64,000 bases of DNA from positions 806,001-870,000 of the forward strand of contig NZ_CP145886.1 in assembly GCF_038049935.1 (NCBI RefSeq), in the 5' to 3' direction. Of this stretch, positions 7,815 to 17,998 are shown one piece after another. A program made the translations under genes and the position numbers. The notes below the pieces were generated by a model. It saw nothing but the letters and a program-made list of their open reading frames with translations. It was not told where the DNA came from and made no database searches. How positions within the stretch are numbered: position 1 is the first letter of the stretch; each line of letters starts with the position of its first letter. This DNA is from Rossellomorea sp. y25. GTDB lineage: Bacteria > Bacillota > Bacilli > Bacillales > Bacillaceae_B.

Positions 7815-8070
7815 AGGATTCTCCCCTTTTTAGAACCATTATCAAATTGGGGAAAATCATGTACCACGAACAGTAAGTAGAATTATTACAAATTATGTAA
7901 AATTTATTAAATTTATTTTTGTCACTGGTTATTTATAAGGGATTTCTATATTCAGGTGCCTTATAGGGATTGAGAATTGGTAAGAAAGTAACTGATGTGT
8001 CCATCTTTCCTCTATGGACTCCATATAAATGTTAAAATATAGGTAATATAATCCATAGGAGGTCACCAAC

Positions 8071-8394
8071 ATGCCGACCTACAACAAGTTAGTACGGGAT
8101 AAAATCCCACAGATCATTGAAAGTAAAGGTAAGGAGTTTTCAACAAAGATCCTCAACGATGAAGACTACATAAAGTATTTAAAAGAAAAAGCTTATGAGG
8201 AACTTGATGAATACTGTGCGGCTGAAACGGATGGAGAAGCTGTGGAAGAGCTTGCTGATCTCTTGGAGGTTATCAGGGCTCTGACTAAGCAGCATGGATC
8301 TACTATTGCAGAAGTGGAAGCAGTGCGGAGAGATAAGGCTGGGAAGCGAGGGGGATTTGAGGAGAAGGTGTTATTGATTGAGGTGGAGGATTGA
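8071..8394 (+). CDS. MazG-like house-cleaning NTP pyrophosphohydrolase
   Basis: A 107-aa protein of the all-alpha NTP pyrophosphohydrolase superfamily (phosphoribosyl-ATP pyrophosphohydrolase-like, MazG-like). It has the start motif 'YNKLVRDKIPQIIE' and the metal-binding helices: Glu-Glu-Leu-Asp-Glu near residue 42 and 'EELADLLEVIRAL' near residue 60, the EExxE...ExxD pattern that binds magnesium. Such enzymes remove non-canonical nucleotides. AGGAGGTCACCAAC precedes the ATG. It is a single-gene unit just before the large defence operon. It could be ordinary housekeeping or nucleotide-pool modulation tied to defence; the sequence does not decide between them. Confidence 0.88.
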   Translation: MPTYNKLVRDKIPQIIESKGKEFSTKILNDEDYIKYLKEKAYEELDEYCAAETDGEAVEELADLLEVIRALTKQHGSTIAEVEAVRRDKAGKRGGFEEKVLLIEVED

Positions 8395-8505
8395 TTCATT
8401 GGTTGCTGAAGGAGAATATGATTTTGAAAAGAGATTAGTTGCCTAATCTGAGGTATTTATACTATATAAGTACCTTGTAGTTAATGGCTTCATACAAAAA
8501 ACAAT

Positions 8506-8534
8506 TTGCTTGTGTAAATGCAAATTAGTATATA
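8506..8534 (+). promoter_or_regulatory. Possible promoter of defence operon 1
   Basis: TTGCTT (8506-8511), a 17-base spacer and TATATA (8529-8534) form a weak sigma-A-like promoter about 100 bases before the first gene of operon 1. The 8395-8632 gap is AT-rich and otherwise empty. The call is tentative because such AT-rich DNA gives chance matches. Confidence 0.3.
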
Positions 8535-8632
8535 TTACTCATAATGTTATCCTTTTTAAGGAGAAACCCACTTTTTAATAGTCTGTAAGTAAGGTAGTAT
8601 TAAAGTAATATCCATAAACTGGAGTGGTCGAA

Positions 8633-10381
8633 ATGGTAAATGATTATATCAACTACTTAAACTCTATGAATAACGCGAATAGCTCTAACGAAAATGCATT
8701 AGCAGAAGCTCAAATAACAAACCCTTATTATGAAAAAATAAGAGTTGAAAGAAACCTAGGGAAATATTTAGCACAAAAAATTAAAAATAAGCCCACATCA
8801 ATTATTCTTACAGGTCATGCAGGTGATGGTAAGACTAGCCTTATTTACCAAATATTAAGGCAATTTGATTTGCTAGAAGCTAATAAGAATTTGAAAGTTG
8901 CAGATGAGCTTTATTCTGAACGAATGGGAAAGTCAATATTTTATGTTAAAGATATGAGTGAGCTCTCAGAAGTAGAGCAAGAGAAATTATTATTGAAATG
9001 CTTAAATGCTAAAAAAGAAGGAAATTCATCTATTCTAGTCTCAAATACTGGACCATTGCTAAATACCTTTAAAAGGGTTAATGATAGTCCTGAAATTGAA
9101 ATGAAACTCTTAGAACTCATGGATGAAAATGAAGGAATAGAATCAAATGTTGCTGGTCACGAAATACTTTTAATTAACATGGCTCGAATTGACAACGTGG
9201 TACTAGCCCCTAAGTTATTAAAGAAATTACTCTCTGAAGAATTATGGAATCCTTGTAACCAATGTGAAAAGAATTCAATGTGTCCTATTTATAATAATTA
9301 TCAAACGATAAACAATAACATCGAAAATGTTAACAATGTGCTATCAGCTTTTTATAGATGGTTATTTGAGAATGATAGAAGACTAACTGTTCGACAGATT
9401 TTATCTCATTTATCATATTCGATAACAGGTAATTTAGGTTGTAGTGATGTAGCAGAAAATCAAAGCGAATTTCAGAATGTGGTTCATAAGTTTAACTATC
9501 ATTCGTCTAATTTATTTTTTGGATATATTGGTATTGAAAATGACGATGAATCGAATCAAATACAAGCAATTAGGGAAATTCAACATCTTAAGTTAGATTC
9601 TAAAGAGCTACATAAGGATTATTCACTTTTTGTTAAACAAGACTTTTCTTATCTTTCTAGGGAAGTCCAGAGTATTGCTGAACAAATTTGGGCAAAGTAT
9701 CATCGTGAATATACTCATAATTCACTAAACCTCCTCAAAGATGAGAAACCTTATAAACTTCGAAAAGCTATCAGAAGAATGCAAATTATGTTTGGTATGC
9801 ACGACATAGACTCATTGAATACTCTATACAGTAGCTTGTTTTCACCCGTCTTTGCAAAGTTTTTACTTATTAGAAATGAAGAAATTGGAACTCGAGAAAA
9901 TAGAGAATTAAGAAATAAGATAACAAAAGCTCTATATTTTATTTTTGTAGGGTCTTTAAATGGATATGAAAATAGTGACGAAATTTATTTACCTTTAATC
10001 AGATATGGTAGTGGACTTCAAAATGTACAGTTACTACAAGGTAAGATAGAAAAACGGGAAATAAAATTAGTACAAATATATAGAGAATCAATTTTTGATG
10101 AGGATGAAAGTCACTATATTTTAAATTTGAAATTTGCAAAAGTCACTAAATCTTTTCCAGTATCGCTAATGTTATTTGATTATTTAGATAAAACTTCAAA
10201 AGGTGCTGTTTCTACAAGAATTAATCCATCTTTAAGCCATGGTATAGATACTATGAAAGCCAAGTTGTATGAAAAGTACAAATTTAAGGATAATCATACA
10301 ACTGAGGTTTTAGTTCATACAAATAATGGAGCTAAAGTCGTTAGACTTGAGGTAGATAGTTATGAAGTATTTGTGGACTGA
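8633..10381 (+). CDS. SspF/DptF-like P-loop protein, operon 1
   Basis: A 582-aa predicted NTPase that opens operon 1. Its Walker A motif is GHAGDGKTS (Gly61 to Ser69), and a cysteine cluster Cys208-x-x-Cys211-x5-Cys217 suggests a zinc site. The same two features stand at almost the same positions in the 22455-24146 protein, and both share the 'LSxxSYSITGxxGCSDV'-type region after the cysteines, so the two are paralogues. By position and size it corresponds to the F component of phosphorothioation-linked restriction (SspFGH or DptFGH). I start it at ATG 8633, eight bases after GGAG, rather than at GTG 8624. It is followed at 14 bases by the SspG-like gene. Its biochemical role in this operon is unknown. 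Confidence 0.72.
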   Translation: MVNDYINYLNSMNNANSSNENALAEAQITNPYYEKIRVERNLGKYLAQKIKNKPTSIILTGHAGDGKTSLIYQILRQFDLLEANKNLKVADELYSERMGKSIFYVKDMSELSEVEQEKLLLKCLNAKKEGNSSILVSNTGPLLNTFKRVNDSPEIEMKLLELMDENEGIESNVAGHEILLINMARIDNVVLAPKLLKKLLSEELWNPCNQCEKNSMCPIYNNYQTINNNIENVNNVLSAFYRWLFENDRRLTVRQILSHLSYSITGNLGCSDVAENQSEFQNVVHKFNYHSSNLFFGYIGIENDDESNQIQAIREIQHLKLDSKELHKDYSLFVKQDFSYLSREVQSIAEQIWAKYHREYTHNSLNLLKDEKPYKLRKAIRRMQIMFGMHDIDSLNTLYSSLFSPVFAKFLLIRNEEIGTRENRELRNKITKALYFIFVGSLNGYENSDEIYLPLIRYGSGLQNVQLLQGKIEKREIKLVQIYRESIFDEDESHYILNLKFAKVTKSFPVSLMLFDYLDKTSKGAVSTRINPSLSHGIDTMKAKLYEKYKFKDNHTTEVLVHTNNGAKVVRLEVDSYEVFVD

Positions 10382-10395
10382 TAGGAGGGATTATA

Positions 10396-11910
10396 ATGAA
10401 TGAGAATACATTTCCAAGTAATAATTATAAAGTGGATATGCAAAATATCCAGATTCAAACATATGGACAAAGATTATATAAAGACCAGTCATTCTATGAG
10501 TATTTGCTTGAATTCCTGTTGGTTTTTATTTCCAAAAAAGGAACAAAAACAAACATCTCGGAAGAAGGTTTTTCTTTTCCCATTCATTTAGCGAATGAAA
10601 AATTAGCATACAACCTTGTACCAAACATGGGCTTAAAAAGGTTTATTTTTCTAAACAGAAGTGAGCCCGACAAAAGATTTAAAGTAGATACTGAGGCATT
10701 AGAAGATCATAGGGCTCACATGAAGAAACGAATTAACGTTTCTAATAATACTATAAACGAAGATTTTATCGTTGATGTACTTCAGGATTTACTATATGGC
10801 TTTAATGCAATTATTGGGAAAAGATCATGGTTTGCTCAGGCATTATTACCTGTAGCACCCGAATTGATTTTCTGTGAAGCAATTGGAAGTAAGAAAACTA
10901 GAGAAATCCTAACATATGAACCAGGAGCTAAAGATGTAGATTATTCTTTTGAATTTAATGGTCGATACTTTATGGCAAGAGGTGGAGAGGTTTATTACTT
11001 ACATGTTCTTCAAGGATTAGTGGAAAAGGGAGAGTACAAAGATGAGTTAGAGAGACATTTAAAAACGCTCATAAATAGCGTGCCTCAGTTAAGTAAGATA
11101 TCAGAATTTATCCAAGGTACATGGGAAGATTATCATTATTCTGGTGATAATCAAAAGGAAATTCAAAAAACAATGGAATGGATACCGGATAATTATAAAG
11201 AAAGATCTAGTTTTACTATAATAGAATTAAAAAATTTATTAAGTTCATTAATAAATCCACTAGAAATGATTGATTTACTTGGCTCGTTAATTATTTTGCA
11301 GATAATGAGAATGATGTCTCTTCAAGCATCTAAATTGTTAAAAAATGAAGATGATCTCGTCTGGATTATTGATTTAACAGATGATCCTACTGGTCAAGTT
11401 CGAAAAATAGCTGCATCTCAATATTCCAAAGTAGAAGAAGACGTATTTAGAGCAGTCCATACAGCGGATATTGACTCTTATATAGCTGCTTCTAGTAAAC
11501 TCAAAGATAAACCAAGAGAAATGGTAGAACCGAAACTTTATGAGGATGCTTCTAAGGATACTAATCGTTTAATTAGAAAGTTAGGTAAAGATATTGGATT
11601 TATAGTCCCGCCTAAAGGAGCTAATATGAGGTTTAGTTTAAATGAAGAATTAGTAAAATTATTAGTTATTACCTTAATAGAGCCAGGTGAGAGGATCTTA
11701 CTTAATACATTTTTAGAAAAATGCTACGATCATTTCAAAATGATTATTGGACCAAAGCAGGCAAAAGTGTTTTGGGAAGAAAATAAAGATGTTGATGTTT
11801 CTCCCTTTAATAAAAACCTAGATAAATTCCAACAAATGTTAAAAGACTGTGGGTTTTTAAGGGATTTATCTGATGCAACTTCTATAGTAGAAAATCCTTT
11901 TAAGGGGTGA
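10396..11910 (+). CDS. SspG/DptG-like protein, operon 1
   Basis: A 504-aa soluble protein with no recognisable catalytic motif. It is clearly paralogous to the 527-aa product of 24160-25743. Both have 'K/N-RSW-F/Y-A' in the middle, then 'ARGGE' followed by a Tyr-rich stretch, and both end with 'SDAT' plus 'NP' and an aromatic residue. By order it is the G component between an F-like P-loop protein and an H-like giant ATPase. GGAGG precedes the ATG, and the stop lies four bases before the next start, so translation is coupled. In related systems the G protein is part of the FGH restriction complex; that role is inferred here. Confidence 0.68.
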   Translation: MNENTFPSNNYKVDMQNIQIQTYGQRLYKDQSFYEYLLEFLLVFISKKGTKTNISEEGFSFPIHLANEKLAYNLVPNMGLKRFIFLNRSEPDKRFKVDTEALEDHRAHMKKRINVSNNTINEDFIVDVLQDLLYGFNAIIGKRSWFAQALLPVAPELIFCEAIGSKKTREILTYEPGAKDVDYSFEFNGRYFMARGGEVYYLHVLQGLVEKGEYKDELERHLKTLINSVPQLSKISEFIQGTWEDYHYSGDNQKEIQKTMEWIPDNYKERSSFTIIELKNLLSSLINPLEMIDLLGSLIILQIMRMMSLQASKLLKNEDDLVWIIDLTDDPTGQVRKIAASQYSKVEEDVFRAVHTADIDSYIAASSKLKDKPREMVEPKLYEDASKDTNRLIRKLGKDIGFIVPPKGANMRFSLNEELVKLLVITLIEPGERILLNTFLEKCYDHFKMIIGPKQAKVFWEENKDVDVSPFNKNLDKFQQMLKDCGFLRDLSDATSIVENPFKG

Positions 11911-11914
11911 TTAT

Positions 11915-14900
11915 ATGAATGCTTATATTAGTGAAATTAATAACCTATTATATAAAAAAATAGATTTCAATGAAACTTCAAGGCATTTGTTTAGACTAGA
12001 TTATTTTGTACATCCATATATATATATCAGTGTTTGCTCAGATATCCAAAAAAGAGCTGGAAATAATGGGGTCGAATTTACGGGTAAGATAGCTCCAGAT
12101 CAGTATAAAGATTATGAAAATAATCCTGCTTATAGGAAATATCTACCGGAATTTAACAAAAATAATTATATTGATAAACAAGATTCCATGACAAAATGGA
12201 GAAATGAATGGACACAAAAGATACCTGGTATTGTTCTCTTGATGGGAACTGAGAATGTGGAGGATAAGGGTGGATTAAGAGATTTTTATACAATAACCCC
12301 TAAAACTGTTGAATCTAGTCTTGGAGAAAATTATTCTAAATGGTTTGCTAACTACATTGATGTAGATGATAAAGAGGAAGTAAATATCATAAATAATTTT
12401 TTTATAAACTTATTTAAGATAGTACCTAAAGATTTATTTAAGCTTAGTCAAATTGTTGATGAAATAGAGAAGGAACGCCAACTTGATGCAACTAACGTCA
12501 TTAATATTTTCGTTAAAAGATTATGGGATGACTGGGGTTTACCCTCACTATATGCCCTAGAAGATAGGGAGATAACGAAATTAAAAAAAGGAAGAAAATT
12601 CGATTTGCTTTTAAAGGCGAACAAGTTTGCTAATAGAGGAGAATTTAAAGATGGCTTGAGTAAAAGTAAGTTTGATAAACTCGAACAGAAATTTCAAAAA
12701 TTCATTAATGAGAAATATGACATGATTGTTCACTATGAAAAAGACTTAAAACGTGAGTTCGACTCTTTTGAAGATTTTAAGTCAGGGATGTTCAATTTTT
12801 TTAAAGGGAAAGAAATAGAAATCCTTCGTCCAAAACTCTCTCGATTAGACTTCCAATTTATTAATGAAATTTTAGATATAAAGCTAAGTAGTGGTGCACA
12901 GAAAAAAGATAAAGTGACCCCGATATACGGTGCGCCGTTACCAGTTTATTCTAAGATGATTTTGAGTACCTTGGATAAATACTTTAATAACTCTAACATC
13001 GGTATTAATGAAAAGGTGAAGATAGAAATTAATGTAAAAAGCGTTACCTTTGCGGATACTTTAAATTCAGACGAAGAAAAATATGATAAATGGACTAGTC
13101 TTTGTATGTTTACTGGTGGCCTATTAGATTATATTAATGATGAAATAGAAGATTTGGTGTCAGTTGATTATGCTGATCGATATGAATTTTTTGATATAAA
13201 CAAGTTTGCTGATAAAAATATTAAAATTGCTTCCAGTAGTCAGAAATTGTCAAATATTATATTTGAGTTTCGAATTGGAGAAATATTGAAAAGTGAATTT
13301 AAATGGATTTTTCATACCAATGACTATTGGTTTCAAGCGTTTACTCACTTAAAAGAAATAAAAGAGAAAATGGAAGTTGAAGCACCTTTACTTCCGATTT
13401 TTCATTGCAAGAATCTAAGTGGGTTATTAGAGGTTACAGATAAAGAGTCTTTTCATTTTCAACTTAATGCAACGAATTTAGAAATGGTTAATGTTTTTTC
13501 GCTTATGCCTGAAGATGTACGAAACGGGTTGTTAGCTTCAAAATTGTTCAAACTAGTGAGACCCTTTGATAATTTTATTAAATCTTTATATGAGAATGGT
13601 TTGTATAATTGTATTAATCAAGCAAAGAATGATAGTGCACTTAAATACATTTCCTCTTATATAGCAATGTCAGAGGGTTTATGTGGGAAGATAAATGAAT
13701 TAAATTTAGTTGAGAAAGACTACTTGAACTTAGTCTCTAATTTATTTTATATGGTGTCTAATAAAGAAGCTGCTTCTTACCAATTAAAACTAGAAGGTGC
13801 GATAATTCCACCGTATCACCCTGCCCTTTTGGAAAAATTAATAGAACAGCAAGCATTTCAGAGACGTGGAATAAAATTAACTATAGAAGAATTAATAGAA
13901 GGCAGTACCTTTAACAGAATTCAAAATAAAATTATGGAAATTGAAAAACATTCAACAATTATTTCAGGAGTAGATACAATAATTTCTGAACACGAAGAAT
14001 CAAAAGTACCAAAAAAGGTTTATGGATATTACGCTTTACACGGGAAGATAACTTCCGATTTAACCTTAGATAATAGTGTTTTTTTAGATGGAGACTTGGT
14101 GTTTGATGAGGACTTTGATACTAAAGAAATGATTTCTGATAGCGCTCTTTCTAAGTTAATAACTGAACAAATAAATGAGTATGTTAAAACCTACCCTGCA
14201 CATACGGATACCATTAAGATAACATTCTTAAACTTTTCAAATTTACAGCCATTAATAGCAGGGGTACATAACTTCGTTAATAGCTTAGAAGGTATAGGCC
14301 ATAAAATTCATTTGAAGTTACAGATTTTAGCTGAAAATAGTAATAACCAGGGTAGAAATTATGTTAACTATTGGCTAGATAACTTTTTTACAGAAGATGA
14401 TCCCGTTGAAATTGAGACATATTTTAATGAAATTAATCTCTTTGATGTTCATTTAAGTGAATTTGATGAGCAACTTTATGAAAGTGATTTAACTTTTCTG
14501 GATAATATCTTAAAAACAAATGAAATTATTTATGAAAGAACTGGAGAAAAATCTATTGATCCATCAGAGACAAGGTTTCCTATGGTTTTTCATCCAATAC
14601 CAGTGTTAAAAAAGAATTTCACTAAAAACATTTCTATTAGTCAGAAACAATTCCAAGCTTCATACAGTCATACTCAGTTACTACACTGGATTGAACGACC
14701 TCACAGTGTTAAGGATATGTATAGAATTGAGAAAGAACTTACGCTCCCTGAAAGAATAGGTGAGCTTTTAGAATTTCTACATTTAAAAACTAGATGGTTA
14801 GTTACATTAGATTCAGGTTTAGATAAGACTTTTCTAAATGAAAAAAATGTAATTAGTTTTTCTACTGGTGAGGGAACTTTTGGTGAGTTAAATATGACTA

Positions 14901-17158
14901 TCTCATCAAGACCTGACGTAAGAACTGATCTTGAAATAAAATTAACTCGCAGGCTAAAAGCTCTATTTCCTTCATGGTCATCAGAGCAATGTACTCTTGC
15001 CTCACAATACTGCGTTGAAAAATCTTTTGTCTTAGATGGACTAAAAATTCTAAAGGCTTTAAATCCCTATGATTATGAAATTCATAGCTTTTTATCGAGT
15101 TTATTATCTTATGAAACCTTAGGGATGAACAATATAAATGAAGACACTATCATAAAAAATTTCATTTCGTTAGATACTTACAAACATTGGTTTTACGGGG
15201 AAACAAACAGGCCGGATTTTCTAAAGATTGAAATTAACAAAGATACTCAAGAAGAAGTAGTTGTTATTGATGCAACTCTTATTGAATGCAAAATGGCAAA
15301 GTATAATGATGCTCACATAAAAAAAGGAATACAACAATTAAGTAATGGTATAAAACACTTGATGGGAAAATTCAATCCTTTATCCCAGGATTTTAATAGA
15401 AGGTATTGGTTTTCACAATTATATAGAATGTTAGCATTCTCAAACATGAATATATCTGAAAATGAAAAAGAAAGAACTAGCTTAAATCAACATTTGTTAA
15501 AAGTTTTAGACGGGAAATTTAAGGTTAATTGGAGTTCCTGTTTGGTAACATATTGGTTAGATTACAATAATGAGTTTATTGATGAAAACGTTTTTATACT
15601 AGAAGGATCAGAAATAAGTTGCAGGCACTTGGCATACGGTCAATTATATGTGCAATCTAATTTACTACCTGAGGATCTAAGAAATAAAATTGAATTTGAA
15701 GATCCATCTAGTTTAGAGATCTCTTTAGTTGCAGATGATGAGGTAGCAAACGATTTAGTTATAGCAGATAATTCGGAGAAATTGAAGGACGACAAAGTTG
15801 TCGATATCTTTGATGGCTTTGAAAATGTAACTAAATTTAAAAAGGAAGTAGAAAAAAACACGACAAATAATAAATATAAATCCGAGAATACTATAAGAGA
15901 TCTACCCAGGGATGAAAGAATGCATATTAAAAAACCTGACATTATAAGTACAAAGAAAAAAGATCTAGACTCCACTGAAAATATAACGGTTGTTGCACAA
16001 AAAGAACAAGAATATAAGACATCCTCACCATTGGAGAATATCAGAATACTTTTAGGTGAAGAACTTAGAACTAAGAGGAAAATATATTGGGAATATGGTC
16101 ATCCTCAATTAGAAAATAGGCACATATTAATTTCAGGTAAATCAGGAGTAGGAAAAACCTATTTTATGCAATGTATGCTTCTTGAATTAGCTAGGAATAA
16201 TATTTCAAGCATAATATTTGATTATACAGATGGCTTTAAAAGATCAAAGTTAGAACCGGAATTTAAAGAGTATCTTGGTGATGGAGTGGAACAATTTCAT
16301 ATTCAATTAAATCCCTTTCCAATAAACCCTTTTAAAAAGAATATGAAGGAAATAGACGAAGACTTATATAAAAAAGAAGAAGATACAGATGTAGCAGAAA
16401 GAATGAAGAGTGTATTTTCAGCAGTATACAAGGGAATGGGCGATCAACAAGCCAACGCAATCTATCGAGCTACAATGCGTGGTATGGGGAAATATGGTGA
16501 TAAAATGAACTTGAAATATTTAAGAGATGAATTAGAAATTGATGGTTCATCAAATGCAAAGACAGTTCTAGCCAAAATTGAGCCATTAATAGACCGTAAT
16601 CCATTTGATGCTGAATCCGAATATAATTGGACTGAGCATAGAGGAAAAGAAGGGATTATTTTTATTGTTCAATTATCAGGTTTTACTAGAGAAGTTCAAT
16701 TAATTGTTACCGAATTTATTCTATGGGATTTATGGAATTATAATTTATCACATGGAGATAAAAGTAAACCATTTCCAGTAATATTAGATGAGGCGCAGAA
16801 CCTAGATCATAGCGAGAATTCTCCAAGTGCTAAAATCTTAACCGAGGGGAGAAAGTTTGGTTGGTCAGGGTGGTATGCTACTCAATTTATGCAGGGTCAA
16901 CTGAATAAAGATGAAATTCAAAGACTTCAAATGGCAAGTCAAAAAATTTACTTCTCACCACCAGAGGCTGAAATTAATGACATGGCATCATTCTTAAGCA
17001 CAGAAAGTCAAAAGAAAAAAGAGTGGGCTAAGCGACTATCTAATCTTCCGAAAGGACAATGTATAGTAGCAGGTCCTATATTAAAAGAGGACGGTAGGAT
17101 TGAAAGAATATCACCAATGATAGTAAATGTTACGCCATTAAGTGAAAGGATTAATTAA
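11915..17158 (+). CDS. SspH/DptH-like giant nuclease-ATPase (PD-(D/E)XK plus HerA-like), operon 1
   Basis: A 1747-aa protein, the largest of operon 1. The first 1000 residues are helical and unrecognised. Residues 1099-1126 contain Arg-Pro1100-Asp1101, a spacer, then Glu1124-Cys-Lys1126, the core of a PD-(D/E)XK nuclease. A charged linker (about 1320-1390) leads to a HerA-like ATPase with Walker A GKSGVGKT (1408-1415), 'SIIFDYTDGFK', and Walker B 'VILDEAQNL' (Asp1625, Glu1626). The paralogue at 25740 has the same nuclease motif but an FtsK-like motor, so the motor class differs between the operons. It probably translocates on DNA and cleaves or nicks it. Start is ATG with AAGGGGTGA. It is followed two bases later by the DUF4007 gene. 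Confidence 0.75.
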   Translation: MNAYISEINNLLYKKIDFNETSRHLFRLDYFVHPYIYISVCSDIQKRAGNNGVEFTGKIAPDQYKDYENNPAYRKYLPEFNKNNYIDKQDSMTKWRNEWTQKIPGIVLLMGTENVEDKGGLRDFYTITPKTVESSLGENYSKWFANYIDVDDKEEVNIINNFFINLFKIVPKDLFKLSQIVDEIEKERQLDATNVINIFVKRLWDDWGLPSLYALEDREITKLKKGRKFDLLLKANKFANRGEFKDGLSKSKFDKLEQKFQKFINEKYDMIVHYEKDLKREFDSFEDFKSGMFNFFKGKEIEILRPKLSRLDFQFINEILDIKLSSGAQKKDKVTPIYGAPLPVYSKMILSTLDKYFNNSNIGINEKVKIEINVKSVTFADTLNSDEEKYDKWTSLCMFTGGLLDYINDEIEDLVSVDYADRYEFFDINKFADKNIKIASSSQKLSNIIFEFRIGEILKSEFKWIFHTNDYWFQAFTHLKEIKEKMEVEAPLLPIFHCKNLSGLLEVTDKESFHFQLNATNLEMVNVFSLMPEDVRNGLLASKLFKLVRPFDNFIKSLYENGLYNCINQAKNDSALKYISSYIAMSEGLCGKINELNLVEKDYLNLVSNLFYMVSNKEAASYQLKLEGAIIPPYHPALLEKLIEQQAFQRRGIKLTIEELIEGSTFNRIQNKIMEIEKHSTIISGVDTIISEHEESKVPKKVYGYYALHGKITSDLTLDNSVFLDGDLVFDEDFDTKEMISDSALSKLITEQINEYVKTYPAHTDTIKITFLNFSNLQPLIAGVHNFVNSLEGIGHKIHLKLQILAENSNNQGRNYVNYWLDNFFTEDDPVEIETYFNEINLFDVHLSEFDEQLYESDLTFLDNILKTNEIIYERTGEKSIDPSETRFPMVFHPIPVLKKNFTKNISISQKQFQASYSHTQLLHWIERPHSVKDMYRIEKELTLPERIGELLEFLHLKTRWLVTLDSGLDKTFLNEKNVISFSTGEGTFGELNMTISSRPDVRTDLEIKLTRRLKALFPSWSSEQCTLASQYCVEKSFVLDGLKILKALNPYDYEIHSFLSSLLSYETLGMNNINEDTIIKNFISLDTYKHWFYGETNRPDFLKIEINKDTQEEVVVIDATLIECKMAKYNDAHIKKGIQQLSNGIKHLMGKFNPLSQDFNRRYWFSQLYRMLAFSNMNISENEKERTSLNQHLLKVLDGKFKVNWSSCLVTYWLDYNNEFIDENVFILEGSEISCRHLAYGQLYVQSNLLPEDLRNKIEFEDPSSLEISLVADDEVANDLVIADNSEKLKDDKVVDIFDGFENVTKFKKEVEKNTTNNKYKSENTIRDLPRDERMHIKKPDIISTKKKDLDSTENITVVAQKEQEYKTSSPLENIRILLGEELRTKRKIYWEYGHPQLENRHILISGKSGVGKTYFMQCMLLELARNNISSIIFDYTDGFKRSKLEPEFKEYLGDGVEQFHIQLNPFPINPFKKNMKEIDEDLYKKEEDTDVAERMKSVFSAVYKGMGDQQANAIYRATMRGMGKYGDKMNLKYLRDELEIDGSSNAKTVLAKIEPLIDRNPFDAESEYNWTEHRGKEGIIFIVQLSGFTREVQLIVTEFILWDLWNYNLSHGDKSKPFPVILDEAQNLDHSENSPSAKILTEGRKFGWSGWYATQFMQGQLNKDEIQRLQMASQKIYFSPPEAEINDMASFLSTESQKKKEWAKRLSNLPKGQCIVAGPILKEDGRIERISPMIVNVTPLSERIN

Positions 17159-17159
17159 A

Positions 17160-17984
17160 ATGACTCTTCCATTAAGCTTTCATCAAAAGTTTGCTCCTGA
17201 AAAAGAAGCGATTGCACAATTAGTGCAATTCGCTTCAAGCTTTAGTGAGAAATACTTTACTAAAGAAGAAATTTCTTCGCAAACAACAATCCCTACTGGT
17301 AAAGTTTCAGGTAAAGTTGTTCCACACATTGAATATGCTATTTTAATGGGGTTACTTGAAGTAAAGAAAGATAAATCAAAATACCAACTATCCCTTACTT
17401 CTTTAGGGAATGTTGTTAGTGAGGAAGATCCTTACTTAATAGAAAGCTTAACACACCTGTTATGTCATTATAATTTAACGAATGTTAATTCGAAGGCTTT
17501 ATTATGGTCTTTTATATTTAATAATTTATTTAATACTCAAGGTTTACAAATTACGAGTGATTCATTAAAGAGAGCTGTTAATAGATTTTTTGAAACAAAA
17601 GAGGTGAATATTTCTCCTTTTCGTACTTGTTATTTAGAAGAAAAATGTTTTGGGAACCTGAATTTATTAAACTTCGAAGAGGGGAAATTTCTTTTAAAGC
17701 CACATAAAGTAGATCGCACATTTAAGTTTCTATATGGGTATCTACTTTTATTTCATTGGGAAAAAATATTAAGTGATGAAAGTGAAATTACTTATGATAC
17801 TTTGTTGAACGATTTAGGATTTGGCAATCCTTTTATGTGGGATGAGACCAGTATTAATGAAGTTTTAGAAATGTTGCAAGAAGAAAGAATAATAGTTATT
17901 AATCGTCAGCTGTCACCAGTGACATTTATAAAACAAACCTCGTCAAGTACGTTATTAGTCAAAGTATATAGCCTTTTAATATAA
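17160..17984 (+). CDS. Divergent DUF4007 (SspB-like) protein, operon 1
   Basis: A 274-aa protein. The N-terminus 'LPLSFHQKFAPEKEAIAQLV' and the following HTH-like region resemble DUF4007, the family of SspB in single-strand phosphorothioation systems. However, the usual 'LG-x-GKNMV-x-S-x-R-x-W' motif, clear in the operon 2 copy, is reduced here to a 'PTGKVSGKVVPHIEYA'-type sequence. Residues 118-170 look like a second small domain with a Cys pair. I use ATG 17160, nine bases after AAAGGA; a GTG at 17142 would overlap the previous gene. Its place between an H-like and a C-like gene repeats operon 2 exactly. Function is unknown; DNA binding or nicking is inferred from SspB. Confidence 0.62.
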   Translation: MTLPLSFHQKFAPEKEAIAQLVQFASSFSEKYFTKEEISSQTTIPTGKVSGKVVPHIEYAILMGLLEVKKDKSKYQLSLTSLGNVVSEEDPYLIESLTHLLCHYNLTNVNSKALLWSFIFNNLFNTQGLQITSDSLKRAVNRFFETKEVNISPFRTCYLEEKCFGNLNLLNFEEGKFLLKPHKVDRTFKFLYGYLLLFHWEKILSDESEITYDTLLNDLGFGNPFMWDETSINEVLEMLQEERIIVINRQLSPVTFIKQTSSSTLLVKVYSLLI

Positions 17985-17998
17985 GGAGTGTAAATAAG

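Noticed and set aside
8047..8052. TATAAT ahead of the pyrophosphohydrolase gene
   Set aside because: It lies too close to the ribosome site to be a -10 box for a normal leader and no -35 element fits.
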